Assembly (NCBI GenBank): GCA_018500005.2
Contig: JAHBAP020000478.1
Location: forward strand, 1-10,854
Origin: Mycobacterium sp.
GTDB lineage: Bacteria; Actinomycetota; Actinomycetes; Mycobacteriales; Mycobacteriaceae
DNA length: 10,854 nucleotides
Reading direction: 5' to 3'
The position numbers and the translations under genes were made by a program. Within the stretch, counting starts at the first letter, position 1, and each line of letters opens with the position of its first letter. Below are positions 1-5,814 of the stretch, one piece after another. The notes beneath the pieces were generated by a model. That model worked only from the letters and a program-made list of their open reading frames with translations. It did no database searches and was not told where the DNA came from.

Positions 1-303
1 ACCGGAACCGAACAGCGCATCAGCTTCGGTGATGGTGTCTACGGCAGCGAGACCGCCATGGCGCCGCGCGTTGGAAGTCGCGGCGAGGACGACGGCTACC
101 TGGTGACCCTGACCACCGACATGAACGACGACGCCTCCTACTGCCTGGTGTTCGACGCCGCTCGCATCGAGGACGGCCCGGTCTGCAAAATCAAACTCCC
201 GGAACGGATTTGCAGCGGCACCCACTCGACGTGGGTGGCCGGATCGGAACTGCGGCGCTGGCGGGAGACCGACACCGCGGCCGCCGCCGTCGGTCTGGGG
301 TGA
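1..303 (+). CDS. Carotenoid cleavage oxygenase, C-terminal part (5' end outside window)
   Basis: The frame is open from base 1 and ends at the TGA at 301-303, giving the last 100 residues of a longer protein. The tail has the pattern of the carotenoid oxygenase (RPE65/lignostilbene dioxygenase) family: an EDDGYLVTL strand, a later 'VFDAA' strand, then LPERICSGTHSTW. The His at 223-225 in GTHSTW is at the position of the last of the four iron-binding histidines of the family. These enzymes are Fe(II) dioxygenases that split double bonds in carotenoids, apocarotenoids or stilbenes; the substrate cannot be told from this piece. Its place beside the ctpE locus matches Rv0913c of M. tuberculosis (recalled, not searched). 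Its stop overlaps the next gene's GTG start, so the two are probably co-transcribed. The family is confident; the catalytic N-terminal portion is unseen. Confidence 0.85.
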   Translation, partial: TGTEQRISFGDGVYGSETAMAPRVGSRGEDDGYLVTLTTDMNDDASYCLVFDAARIEDGPVCKIKLPERICSGTHSTWVAGSELRRWRETDTAAAAVGLG

Positions 304-1220
304 ACTCCGTCAAACCAACCGTTCTGCAACCTGGCGGGATCAACGCGATCGGCCGCATGCTGGGCCTGCTCGGCGACGAGTGGAACCTGCTGATCATCCA
401 GCAGGCGGTGATGGGAGCCACCCGCTACAGCCACTTCACCGCCCGGTTGCCGATCTCCAACGCCGTGCTGTCGAATCGGCTCCGAACCCTGGTGGCCGAG
501 GGCCTGCTCGACCAGCACGGCAGGGACTACCTGGCGACCGGACGCAGTCGCTCGCTGTGGCCGCTGCTGCTTCTCATCTGGGAATGGGAACGCACCTGGG
601 TGCCCGAACGCGCCGGCCGGTTGCCCGATATGAGCCACCATCGGTGCGGGCGGTCTTTCGCCCCGGTGCTTCGGTGCGCGGCGTGCGGCCAGCCGGCCGG
701 GCCGGGCAACGTCACGCTCTCCATGGGTCCGAGCGGTGATTGGCAGCGTTGCGCGCCGGACTCGGCGAACCGGCGCCGCTCCGACTCGAGAACCTCCAGA
801 GTCCAGGCAGGATTGTTCCCCGAAACCATGAGCGTGCTCGGAAATCGTTGGGCTGCAGCGCTACTGGTGGCCACCTTCCTCGGAACCAACAGGTTCAGCG
901 ACTTCCAGACACAGCTGGGAGCGCCGCCCAGCCCGCTGGCCGAGCGGCTACAGACCTTCTCCGAGATCGGAGTGCTCGAAACGCACCGAGGCGGCGCCTA
1001 CCTGCTGACCGATAAGGGCCGGGCCTTCTTCGGAATCCTGGCGACCGCCGTGCAATGGGCGCAACGGTGGTACCTCGCCCCGGAGGGCCCGGCCATCGTC
1101 ATGACCCATCGCGACTGCGGTGCGGCATTCGCCGCCGTGCTGGCCTGCGACCAGTGCGGTGAACAGCTCACCGGTGCTCAGGTTGCCGTCACTTCGGCGG
1201 CAGTATCTGAAACCCCTTGA
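300..1220 (+). CDS. Tandem HxlR-type winged-helix regulator with two Cys-rich ribbons
   Basis: A predicted DNA-binding transcriptional regulator of 306 residues made of two copies of one unit. Copy 1 has a HxlR-like winged helix at about residues 15-100 (LGLLGDEWNLLII, then FTARLPISNAVLSNRL and a wing) followed by HHRCG...VLRCAACG. Copy 2 has the winged helix at about 172-260 (MSVLGNRWAAALLV, then FQTQLGAPPSPLAERL) followed by HRDCG...VLACDQCG. The possible metal-binding groups are H113/C116/C126/C129 and H270/C273/C283/C286, with identical spacing. HxlR proteins are normally about 100-150 residues and act as dimers, so this looks like a covalent dimer. The GTG at 300 was chosen because it overlaps the upstream TGA as GTGA and starts just before the first domain; a longer frame opens upstream from 210 but lies inside the oxygenase. 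It may regulate the oxygenase operon or itself (inference); the effector is unknown. Confidence 0.85.
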   Translation: MNSVKPTVLQPGGINAIGRMLGLLGDEWNLLIIQQAVMGATRYSHFTARLPISNAVLSNRLRTLVAEGLLDQHGRDYLATGRSRSLWPLLLLIWEWERTWVPERAGRLPDMSHHRCGRSFAPVLRCAACGQPAGPGNVTLSMGPSGDWQRCAPDSANRRRSDSRTSRVQAGLFPETMSVLGNRWAAALLVATFLGTNRFSDFQTQLGAPPSPLAERLQTFSEIGVLETHRGGAYLLTDKGRAFFGILATAVQWAQRWYLAPEGPAIVMTHRDCGAAFAAVLACDQCGEQLTGAQVAVTSAAVSETP

Positions 1221-1824
1221 GGATCTGCTCGGAATCCTTCGCGTAGGTCTGATCATCGGCCTTGACGGACTGCACCGTGACCGTCGCGACGTAGTAGGCG
1301 TCACCGCCCCGGTACACCACACCCAACGACGTGGCCTTCCGCGCCGGAATCGGCGGCAGTTTCTTGCCGAGTTTCATCTCGGGAGTCTTGTAGGACGACG
1401 ACAGCGCCGGAGCGCCACACACCTTGGTCGATGTGGAGTTGACGTCGGTGAGGTTCAGCTTCTTGACCAGTTGGTCGGCCTGCGCCTGCAGGACCTGGTC
1501 GGGCTTGCCGATATCGGAGGGCGCCTTCTGCAGGGTCACCACCGCGTTCGGGGTGAAACCGTCGGCGGCCAGTTTCTGGTTGCGGATCGCGAATCGGATC
1601 TGCTCGGAGTCCATCTGGGTGGCGCGTTCCCAACCCTCCGGCACCGGGATGCGCAACTTGGGTTCCTGATCGGTGCGGGTGGGGATGTCGGTGAGCGGCG
1701 CGGCGACCGTCTCGCATTTTTCCTCGCTCGGCTTGTTGCCCGAACACCCGGCGGCCGACACTGCAACCGCGGCGGCAAGCACGGCTGCCACCACCGTCCG
1801 GGTCGGTCCCGTCACTGTGCGCAT
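1189..1824 (-). CDS. LpqN/LpqT-type secreted lipoprotein
   Basis: A 211-residue exported lipoprotein. Residues 1-27 form a lipoprotein signal: MRTVTGPTRT, a hydrophobic Ala/Val stretch, and the lipobox AAGC with lipidated Cys27, followed by a Ser/Gly/Lys-rich linker. The mature part (about 35-211) fits the mycobacterial LpqN/LpqT/Mtc28 family: a predicted alpha/beta domain with 'IPVPEGWERAT' near the start and two further Cys (C37 in EEKC and the one in KVCGAP) that could pair. The family is envelope-located; LpqN itself has been linked to binding of cell-envelope proteins, but no enzyme activity is evident here. The start at 1824 was preferred to 1830 or 1860 because GAAGGG at 1831-1836 lies exactly 6 bases upstream of it. 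The 3' end runs 32 bases into the convergent regulator gene. The family call is good; the specific role is unknown. Confidence 0.82.
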   Translation of the reverse strand: MRTVTGPTRTVVAAVLAAAVAVSAAGCSGNKPSEEKCETVAAPLTDIPTRTDQEPKLRIPVPEGWERATQMDSEQIRFAIRNQKLAADGFTPNAVVTLQKAPSDIGKPDQVLQAQADQLVKKLNLTDVNSTSTKVCGAPALSSSYKTPEMKLGKKLPPIPARKATSLGVVYRGGDAYYVATVTVQSVKADDQTYAKDSEQILKGFQILPPK

Positions 1825-1830
1825 CTGCAT

Positions 1831-1836
1831 CCCTTC
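1831..1836 (-). promoter_or_regulatory. Ribosome binding site deciding the lipoprotein start
   Basis: On the minus strand the sequence reads GAAGGG, then ATGCAG, then ATG. The spacing is 0 to the first ATG (1830) and 6 to the second (1824), so the second is the better start. It also places Arg directly after Met in the signal peptide. Confidence 0.55.
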
Positions 1837-1860
1837 GACAGGCCTGAAGAAGCCCGCCAC

Positions 1861-1881
1861 AGCCTACCGGCGCACCGCCGG
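1861..1881 (-). promoter_or_regulatory. Possible -10 box and adjoining inverted repeat upstream of the lipoprotein gene
   Basis: On the minus strand TAGGCT (1866-1861) fits the mycobacterial -10 pattern TANNNT and would give a 5' leader of about 30 bases containing the GAAGGG site. Immediately upstream is a perfect 6-base inverted repeat, CCGGCG-CAC-CGCCGG (1867-1881). It could be an operator overlapping the promoter spacer, or a short hairpin ending transcription from the membrane-protein gene whose stop is at 1904. There is no U-rich tail and no convincing -35. Short GC palindromes are common in such DNA, so confidence is low. Confidence 0.25.
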
Positions 1882-1903
1882 CAAATCCTGAATCCGGCCG
1901 TGC

Positions 1904-2341
1904 TCAGTCCTTGAACAGCACGGACACCATTGTCCAGGCCGAACAGGCCAGCAACCCGGCGGCACACGCTGCGCCCACATAGAAGCCGTAACCGGCCGTC
2001 ACCGGCGGCGCGACGTTGGCATGGAAGTACCACCACGTCAGCACCGCCACCAGGATCGACAGCACTGCCGCGGCCACCGCGGCCAGTCGCTGGGAGACCC
2101 CGCGGGCGGCCATCGCCCCGAGCACGACCAGCGCCGAGGACAGCAGGACGATCAACTGGCCGGCACCGAACCGCGAGGGCAGCTCCAGGCTCCCGATCGT
2201 CCCGCCGATGGCGCTGGCACGCCCGCCGCCGTCAGCCGAGGTGGTCAGCCAAGGCAGCCAGGCGCTCACCGAGAGAACGACCGCGAACACCGCCACCGAC
2301 CACCCGGGCCGCAACTGTGTGACCCGCGGTCGATGGCGCAT
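1904..2341 (-). CDS. Four-helix integral membrane protein (Rv0912-like)
   Basis: A 145-residue protein of unknown function with four predicted membrane helices: about residues 13-31 (AVFAVVLSVSAWLPWL), 56-80 (GQLIVLLSSALVVLGAM), 84-105 (AAVAAAVLSILVAVLTWWY) and 118-142 (YVGAACAAGLLACSAWTMV). The extracytoplasmic loop after helix 1 is Gly/Ser/Ala-rich. By size, topology and place between the ctpE locus and the carotenoid oxygenase it corresponds to Rv0912 of M. tuberculosis (recalled). The frame is open to 2554, but the ATG at 2341 gives the natural MRHRPR start before helix 1 and avoids overlap with the divergent channel gene. No Shine-Dalgarno is seen; a -10 hexamer lies 7 bases upstream, consistent with a leaderless message. 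It may be co-transcribed with the lipoprotein gene 79 bases downstream. Confidence 0.72.
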   Translation of the reverse strand: MRHRPRVTQLRPGWSVAVFAVVLSVSAWLPWLTTSADGGGRASAIGGTIGSLELPSRFGAGQLIVLLSSALVVLGAMAARGVSQRLAAVAAAVLSILVAVLTWWYFHANVAPPVTAGYGFYVGAACAAGLLACSAWTMVSVLFKD

Positions 2342-2348
2342 GGCCGCA

Positions 2349-2354
2349 ACGATA
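2349..2354 (-). promoter_or_regulatory. Candidate -10 box for a leaderless transcript of the membrane-protein gene
   Basis: On the minus strand TATCGT fits TANNNT and is followed by 7 bases (TGCGGCC) and then the ATG at 2341-2339. This spacing would put the transcription start at or next to the A of the start codon, an arrangement common in mycobacteria. The lack of a ribosome binding site agrees with it. No clear -35 is visible. Confidence 0.4.
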
Positions 2355-2403
2355 ATCGCTGCCTTACCCGCCCGACCCGACCTACCGGAGGGCGGATTCG
2401 CAG

Positions 2404-2409
2404 TAGCGT
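2404..2409 (+). promoter_or_regulatory. Candidate -10 box for a leaderless transcript of the K+ channel gene
   Basis: TAGCGT fits TANNNT and is followed by 7 bases (TCCGCTC) and then the ATG at 2417. A GGAGGG at about 2387-2392 is more than 20 bases from the ATG, too far to act as its ribosome binding site. The geometry mirrors the divergent gene's candidate promoter. Confidence 0.4.
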
Positions 2410-2416
2410 TCCGCTC

Positions 2417-4141
2417 ATGCGGGACCACATCATCGTCTGCGGTGACGATGCGCTTGCGCGGCGAATCATCGACGAACTCAAGAATGACGACCTGTCGGTG
2501 GTCCTGTTGCAGTCCCCCACCGCGTTGGAGGCGGCCGGCATCCGCACGGCGCACGCGGTGATCGCCGCTGCCGCGGATGATTCGGTCAACCTCGAAGTGG
2601 CACTGTTGGCCCGGCAGGCCAACCCAGCCGTGCGAGTCGTCACCCGGTTGTCCAACCGGGTGCTCTACGACGCGATGGGCGGCAGCATCGGCCCTGGCGC
2701 CGTTCTGGACGTCGCCGATCTGGCCGCGCCGTCAGTGGTGGAGGCTCTGCTCGGACGGACCGCGCACACGATCACCGCCGGGGGCGTCGATTTCGTCGTC
2801 GCCACTGACACCGCGACCCACAACGGCACGTTGCGCGAGACCTACGGCCGGCTGGCGCCAGTCGCTGTGATCCGCGGCGACAACGCGCCAAAACCAGGTG
2901 AGGTCATCGCCTGCCCGCGCCTCGACGACGCCATCTACCCAGGCGACTCCACCACCATCATGGCCCCCGCGGAGGAACTCGGCGCCCACGGCCTGCAGGT
3001 CGGCGGGGACTCGGTGAGTTCACTTCACCGGTCGGCGCCGGTGCGGGCGTTCGACGGTGCGCGGGCGTTCCACGAGGACGTCAACCCGATGTTCTACGGG
3101 GCGCTGGCGGTGGCCGGGGCCGTCCTGCTCGGGTCAACACTGGTGCTGCGGTTCGGATTTCGACCGCATATGGGCTGGGTTGATGCGTTGTCGTTCGCCA
3201 CCGAGACCATGACCACGGTCGGGTACGGCGATTTCGACCTGGTTCACCAACACCTGTGGCTGCGCCTTTTCGGGGTCGCTCTGATGCTGAGCGGTATCGC
3301 GTTGATCTCGATCAACGTGGCCTTCGTCGCCGACGTTCTGGTGTCCCGGCGGGTGGCACTGGCCGCCGACCGACAGCGGGTCAGTCACCTGCGTGGGCAC
3401 TTCGTCGTTGTCGGTCTCGGGTCATTCGGGGTGCGGGTGGCCAGCATGCTCAAGGACGCCGGGCACGCGGTGACCGTGATCGAGCGCAACGAGGCCAACC
3501 GGTACCTCTCGGCCTCGGAGGCATTGCACATTCCGGTGATCGTCGGTGATGCGACGCTGCCGACCACGCTCGCTGCCGCCCGGGCAGACCGGGCCCGCGC
3601 GGTCGCGATCCTCACCGAGGACGACATGGTCAACATCGAGACTGCCCTCGTCGTCCGGCAGATGACCGCTGCCGCCGAGGGTTTCCGGACTCCGATCGTC
3701 TTGCGGATCTACGACAAGGCATTGGGTTCCGCAGTGGGCCACCGGTTGGACTTCAACCACGTGCGCTCCACCGTCGATCTGGCCACGCCGTGGTTCATCG
3801 GTGCGGCGATGGGCCTGGATGTGCTCGGCACCTTCTCGGTGGGCCAGCAGTCCTTCATGGTGGGCGGGGTGCGGGTGGACGCCGGCAGCGATCTGGACGG
3901 CCTGCAGATACGCGAACTTCCGGTCCAGATCCGGGTGATCGTCGCGCACCGCGGCAACGAGTCACCTGAGTTGTTCCCCCGCCGGGACACCCGATTCCAG
4001 GCCGGCGACACCGCTTACCTGGTGGGGCCCTACCACGATCTGCTCACCGTGCTGCGCAAGGGCCAGTGCGGTCACCCCCGCAGGGCTCAGCCGTCCGGGA
4101 GCATCACCGAGGGTCTGGGCCTCAGCGACGGGCTCGACTGA
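2417..4141 (+). CDS. Two-helix potassium channel with RCK units on both sides of the pore
   Basis: A 574-residue predicted inner-membrane K+ channel. Residues 1-115 are a RCK/TrkA-N Rossmann domain and about 116-190 resemble a TrkA-C domain. Helix 1 is about 226-246; the pore loop carries the K+ selectivity filter TVGYGD (267-272); helix 2 is about 281-305. A second Rossmann domain runs from 324, with canonical GLGSFG (333-338) and an acidic residue (E356) at the end of strand 2, and a TrkA-C-like domain covers about 477-547. The first Rossmann domain has CGDDALA instead of GxGxxG and Gln32 in place of the acidic residue, so it probably no longer binds NAD(H). MthK-type channels have RCK only after the pore. 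The frame is open upstream to 2021, but the ATG at 2417 begins the first Rossmann strand directly. Its stop lies 3 bases from the convergent amidohydrolase stop. Activity as a gated K+ channel is inferred from the filter. Confidence 0.9.
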   Translation: MRDHIIVCGDDALARRIIDELKNDDLSVVLLQSPTALEAAGIRTAHAVIAAAADDSVNLEVALLARQANPAVRVVTRLSNRVLYDAMGGSIGPGAVLDVADLAAPSVVEALLGRTAHTITAGGVDFVVATDTATHNGTLRETYGRLAPVAVIRGDNAPKPGEVIACPRLDDAIYPGDSTTIMAPAEELGAHGLQVGGDSVSSLHRSAPVRAFDGARAFHEDVNPMFYGALAVAGAVLLGSTLVLRFGFRPHMGWVDALSFATETMTTVGYGDFDLVHQHLWLRLFGVALMLSGIALISINVAFVADVLVSRRVALAADRQRVSHLRGHFVVVGLGSFGVRVASMLKDAGHAVTVIERNEANRYLSASEALHIPVIVGDATLPTTLAAARADRARAVAILTEDDMVNIETALVVRQMTAAAEGFRTPIVLRIYDKALGSAVGHRLDFNHVRSTVDLATPWFIGAAMGLDVLGTFSVGQQSFMVGGVRVDAGSDLDGLQIRELPVQIRVIVAHRGNESPELFPRRDTRFQAGDTAYLVGPYHDLLTVLRKGQCGHPRRAQPSGSITEGLGLSDGLD

Positions 4142-4144
4142 AAC

Positions 4145-5041
4145 TCACCGCAGGCCGAGGACCCGTAATGCGTTGCCCTTGAGGATCATCGGCATCACCT
4201 CGGGGTCGACGTCGAGCGCTTCGAAGTCGCGACGCCACCGTTCCAGCGTGATGTAGGGGTGGTCGGTCCCGAACAGCGCCTTGGTCTTCAGTTGCCGCCC
4301 CAAGGCCCGGACCAGCTGGGGTGGAAAATATTTCGGCGACCAGCCGGAGAGGTCGACGTAGCAGTTGGCCTTGTGGGAGGCGATCGCGATCTGGGCGTCG
4401 ATCCACGGCACCGCCGGATGGGCCATCACGATCGTCAGTTCCGGGAAGTCCGCGGCGACGTCGTCGAGCAGCATCGGGTCGGAGTAGCGCAACTTGATGC
4501 CGTGCCCGCCCGGCAAGTCCGAGCCCAGACCGGTAAGGCCGGTGTGGAACAGCGCCGGTACACCCTTGGCCGCGATCGCCTCGTAGATGGGATAGAACTG
4601 CCGTTGGTTGGGTTCGAAACCCTGAAAGCTGGGATGGAACTTGAAGCCCCGGACGCCATAGTCGTCGACGAGTTCGTCCACCCGTCGTACCGCGGCAGCA
4701 CCGGAAAGCGGGTCGACCGAACCGAACGGGATCAGCACGTCGTTGTTGCGGGCGGCGCCCTCGATCAGATCTTCCACCGAATTCGGCGGGTGCCCGGCGG
4801 CCGTGCTCGCATCGATGGTGAACACCACCGCGGCGGTGTTGTGCGTGCGGTAGTGCTCGGCGAGATCGTCCACCCTGGTGAAGTGGTCCGGTCCGAGTTT
4901 GAAATGCCGGCCGGTGGCTTCGGCGAGTTCGGGGTCGTAGGCGCAGTTTCCCAGCGAGTCGATCTCGACGTGGGTGTGGATGTCGATGGCGTCCACTGCG
5001 TCGAGGTCGACACCGCATCGGTATCGCTGCGCCGAACTCAC
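4145..5041 (-). CDS. Amidohydrolase-superfamily metal-dependent hydrolase (Amidohydro_2)
   Basis: A 298-residue cytosolic TIM-barrel enzyme of the Amidohydro_2/ACMSD-like group. Visible active-site elements are HxH after strand 1 (H22 and H24 in DIHTHV), GFKFHP (H136), FHTG (H166), MAHP (H208) and FGTDHP (Asp260), the usual metal and catalytic set. Members are hydrolases or non-oxidative decarboxylases of aromatic and CoA-linked substrates; the substrate is not predictable here. No signal peptide is seen. The GTG start at 5041 overlaps the SRPBCC stop as GTGA and has no Shine-Dalgarno, implying translational coupling to that gene. It is the last gene of the unit beginning at 5746. In M. tuberculosis the gene recalled after the SRPBCC protein is instead the glyoxalase-like Rv0911. 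The superfamily is certain; hydrolase versus decarboxylase is open. Confidence 0.88.
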   Translation of the reverse strand: MSSAQRYRCGVDLDAVDAIDIHTHVEIDSLGNCAYDPELAEATGRHFKLGPDHFTRVDDLAEHYRTHNTAAVVFTIDASTAAGHPPNSVEDLIEGAARNNDVLIPFGSVDPLSGAAAVRRVDELVDDYGVRGFKFHPSFQGFEPNQRQFYPIYEAIAAKGVPALFHTGLTGLGSDLPGGHGIKLRYSDPMLLDDVAADFPELTIVMAHPAVPWIDAQIAIASHKANCYVDLSGWSPKYFPPQLVRALGRQLKTKALFGTDHPYITLERWRRDFEALDVDPEVMPMILKGNALRVLGLR

Positions 5042-5478
5042 TCGGAGAAGACCGAAACGAAATTGTTCAGCGAGGCCTGGATGTCACCGCGCAGTGCCGC
5101 GGCGACGATCATGCCGATGGGCCCGAACAGGGCGGGGCCGCCGAGGTGGACGTCCAAGGAGACGACCGAGGCGGCCCCGTCCGTGTCTGGGCGAACTTTC
5201 CCGATGAGCTTGATCTTCACTCCGCCAACCCCAATCCCGTCGAGAGTCATGGACTCCGGCGGCTTGAAGCTGACGATGGTCCACTTGACCCGATTCGCCA
5301 TTCCCTTGACTTCGACGATGGACTCCAGCACGGAGCCCTTCTCGAGTTCCTCGGGCAGCTTGGATCGCCACACCCGGTGAATGGTCAGCCATTCCTTGTA
5401 CCGGGTCAGGTCGGACGCGTGCTTCCAGGCCTGATCGGGCGGCAGTGGAACGTCTACGGAGACAGAGACCTTTGCCAT
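5038..5478 (-). CDS. SRPBCC (START-like) protein, Rv0910-like putative toxin
   Basis: A 146-residue SRPBCC/polyketide-cyclase-like protein. It begins with the usual strand 'VSVSVDVPLPPDQAW', followed by HASDLTRYKEWLTIH, a beta-sheet region, and a C-terminal helix (GPIGMIVAAALRGDIQASL) that closes the hydrophobic pocket. This closely resembles Rv0910 of M. tuberculosis as recalled, including the WLTIH.VWRSKLP segment. Rv0910 was reported as the toxin of the Rv0909-Rv0910 pair because it slows growth when expressed alone; the fold itself is a lipid or hydrophobic-ligand binder, so another role is possible. The ATG at 5478 follows the small helical protein's stop by 16 bases, and its own stop overlaps the amidohydrolase start by 4 bases. 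Ortholog assignment is confident; toxin activity is not shown by sequence. Confidence 0.87.
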   Translation of the reverse strand: MAKVSVSVDVPLPPDQAWKHASDLTRYKEWLTIHRVWRSKLPEELEKGSVLESIVEVKGMANRVKWTIVSFKPPESMTLDGIGVGGVKIKLIGKVRPDTDGAASVVSLDVHLGGPALFGPIGMIVAAALRGDIQASLNNFVSVFSE

Positions 5479-5494
5479 CGGGCTTGGCCGCTAC

Positions 5495-5746
5495 TTACTC
5501 GCCGTCGATCTTGTCGGCGACCTTGTCGGCAGCCTCTTCAACCTTGGCCTCAGCGTGGTCGGCGGCACCGGTCACGGCGTCCTTGGCATCGGCGACCTTG
5601 TCGGTGACGACGTCCTTGGCGTGGGCCGCGGCGTCCTGGACCTTGTCGACGGTCTCGGCGACGGCTTCCTTGGCCTCGGCCAGCTTCTCAGCCGCGACGT
5701 CCTTGCCGTGCTCGAACGCTTCCTTGGCCTTATCGAACAGCTCCAT
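5495..5746 (-). CDS. Small 11-mer-repeat helical protein in the Rv0909 (antitoxin) position, LEA-like
   Basis: An 83-residue, Ala/Lys/Asp/Glu-rich protein with no aromatic residues after Phe11 and no Cys or Trp. After MELF, residues 5-81 divide without gaps into seven 11-residue units. Position 1 is Asp/Glu in six of seven, position 3 is always Ala or Val, and position 10 is Val or Ile in five. This is the pattern of group-3 LEA proteins, synuclein and apolipoprotein helices, which form long amphipathic helices on membranes or during drying. By position it replaces Rv0909, the antitoxin partner of Rv0910 (MT0933-like family), and its MELFDKAKE opening is similar to that family's opening as recalled, but the rest is much more repetitive. 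The ATG at 5746 has a good ribosome binding site. It could be an antitoxin, a stress-protective protein, or a membrane-surface partner of the SRPBCC protein. Confidence 0.8.
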   Translation of the reverse strand: MELFDKAKEAFEHGKDVAAEKLAEAKEAVAETVDKVQDAAAHAKDVVTDKVADAKDAVTGAADHAEAKVEEAADKVADKIDGE

Positions 5747-5753
5747 GTGTTCA

Positions 5754-5762
5754 CCCTTTCCT
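5754..5762 (-). promoter_or_regulatory. Strong ribosome binding site for the small helical protein
   Basis: On the minus strand AGGAAAGGG is followed by 7 bases (TGAACAC) and the ATG at 5746. It is the clearest Shine-Dalgarno site in the window and fits this gene being the first of a new translational unit. Confidence 0.6.
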
Positions 5763-5783
5763 GGTGTGGGTTGCGGTCGCCGC

Positions 5784-5813
5784 CCGGTAGCCCGGACGAC
5801 ATCCCCGCGTCAA
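5784..5813 (-). promoter_or_regulatory. Possible promoter of the three-gene unit in the gap after ctpE
   Basis: On the minus strand TTGACG (5813-5808) matches a -35 element and starts 2 bases beyond the ctpE stop codon. After 18 bases comes TACCGG (5789-5784), which keeps the TA of a -10 but lacks its final T. The 68-base gap is the only break of this size in the run of minus-strand genes from 10827 to 4145, so a separate promoter here is plausible. Read-through from ctpE is equally possible. Confidence 0.3.
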
Positions 5814-5814
5814 T

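Noticed and set aside
2021..2416. 132-codon upstream extension of the K+ channel
   Set aside because: The translation is Arg/Gln/His-rich with no fold and lies opposite the four-helix membrane protein. The Rossmann domain starts exactly at the ATG at 2417.
4122..5380. Long alternative frames over the amidohydrolase and SRPBCC genes (4122-5018 minus and 4259-5380 plus)
   Set aside because: Arg/Gly-rich shadows. The 4145-5041 minus frame holds the complete amidohydrolase motif set and chains to the SRPBCC stop.
5495..5746. Repeated 'GACCTTGTCGGC'-like and 'TCCTTGGC'-like words as a DNA repeat array
   Set aside because: They recur because of the 11-residue (33-base) protein repeats and are imperfect; there are no spacers or CRISPR features.
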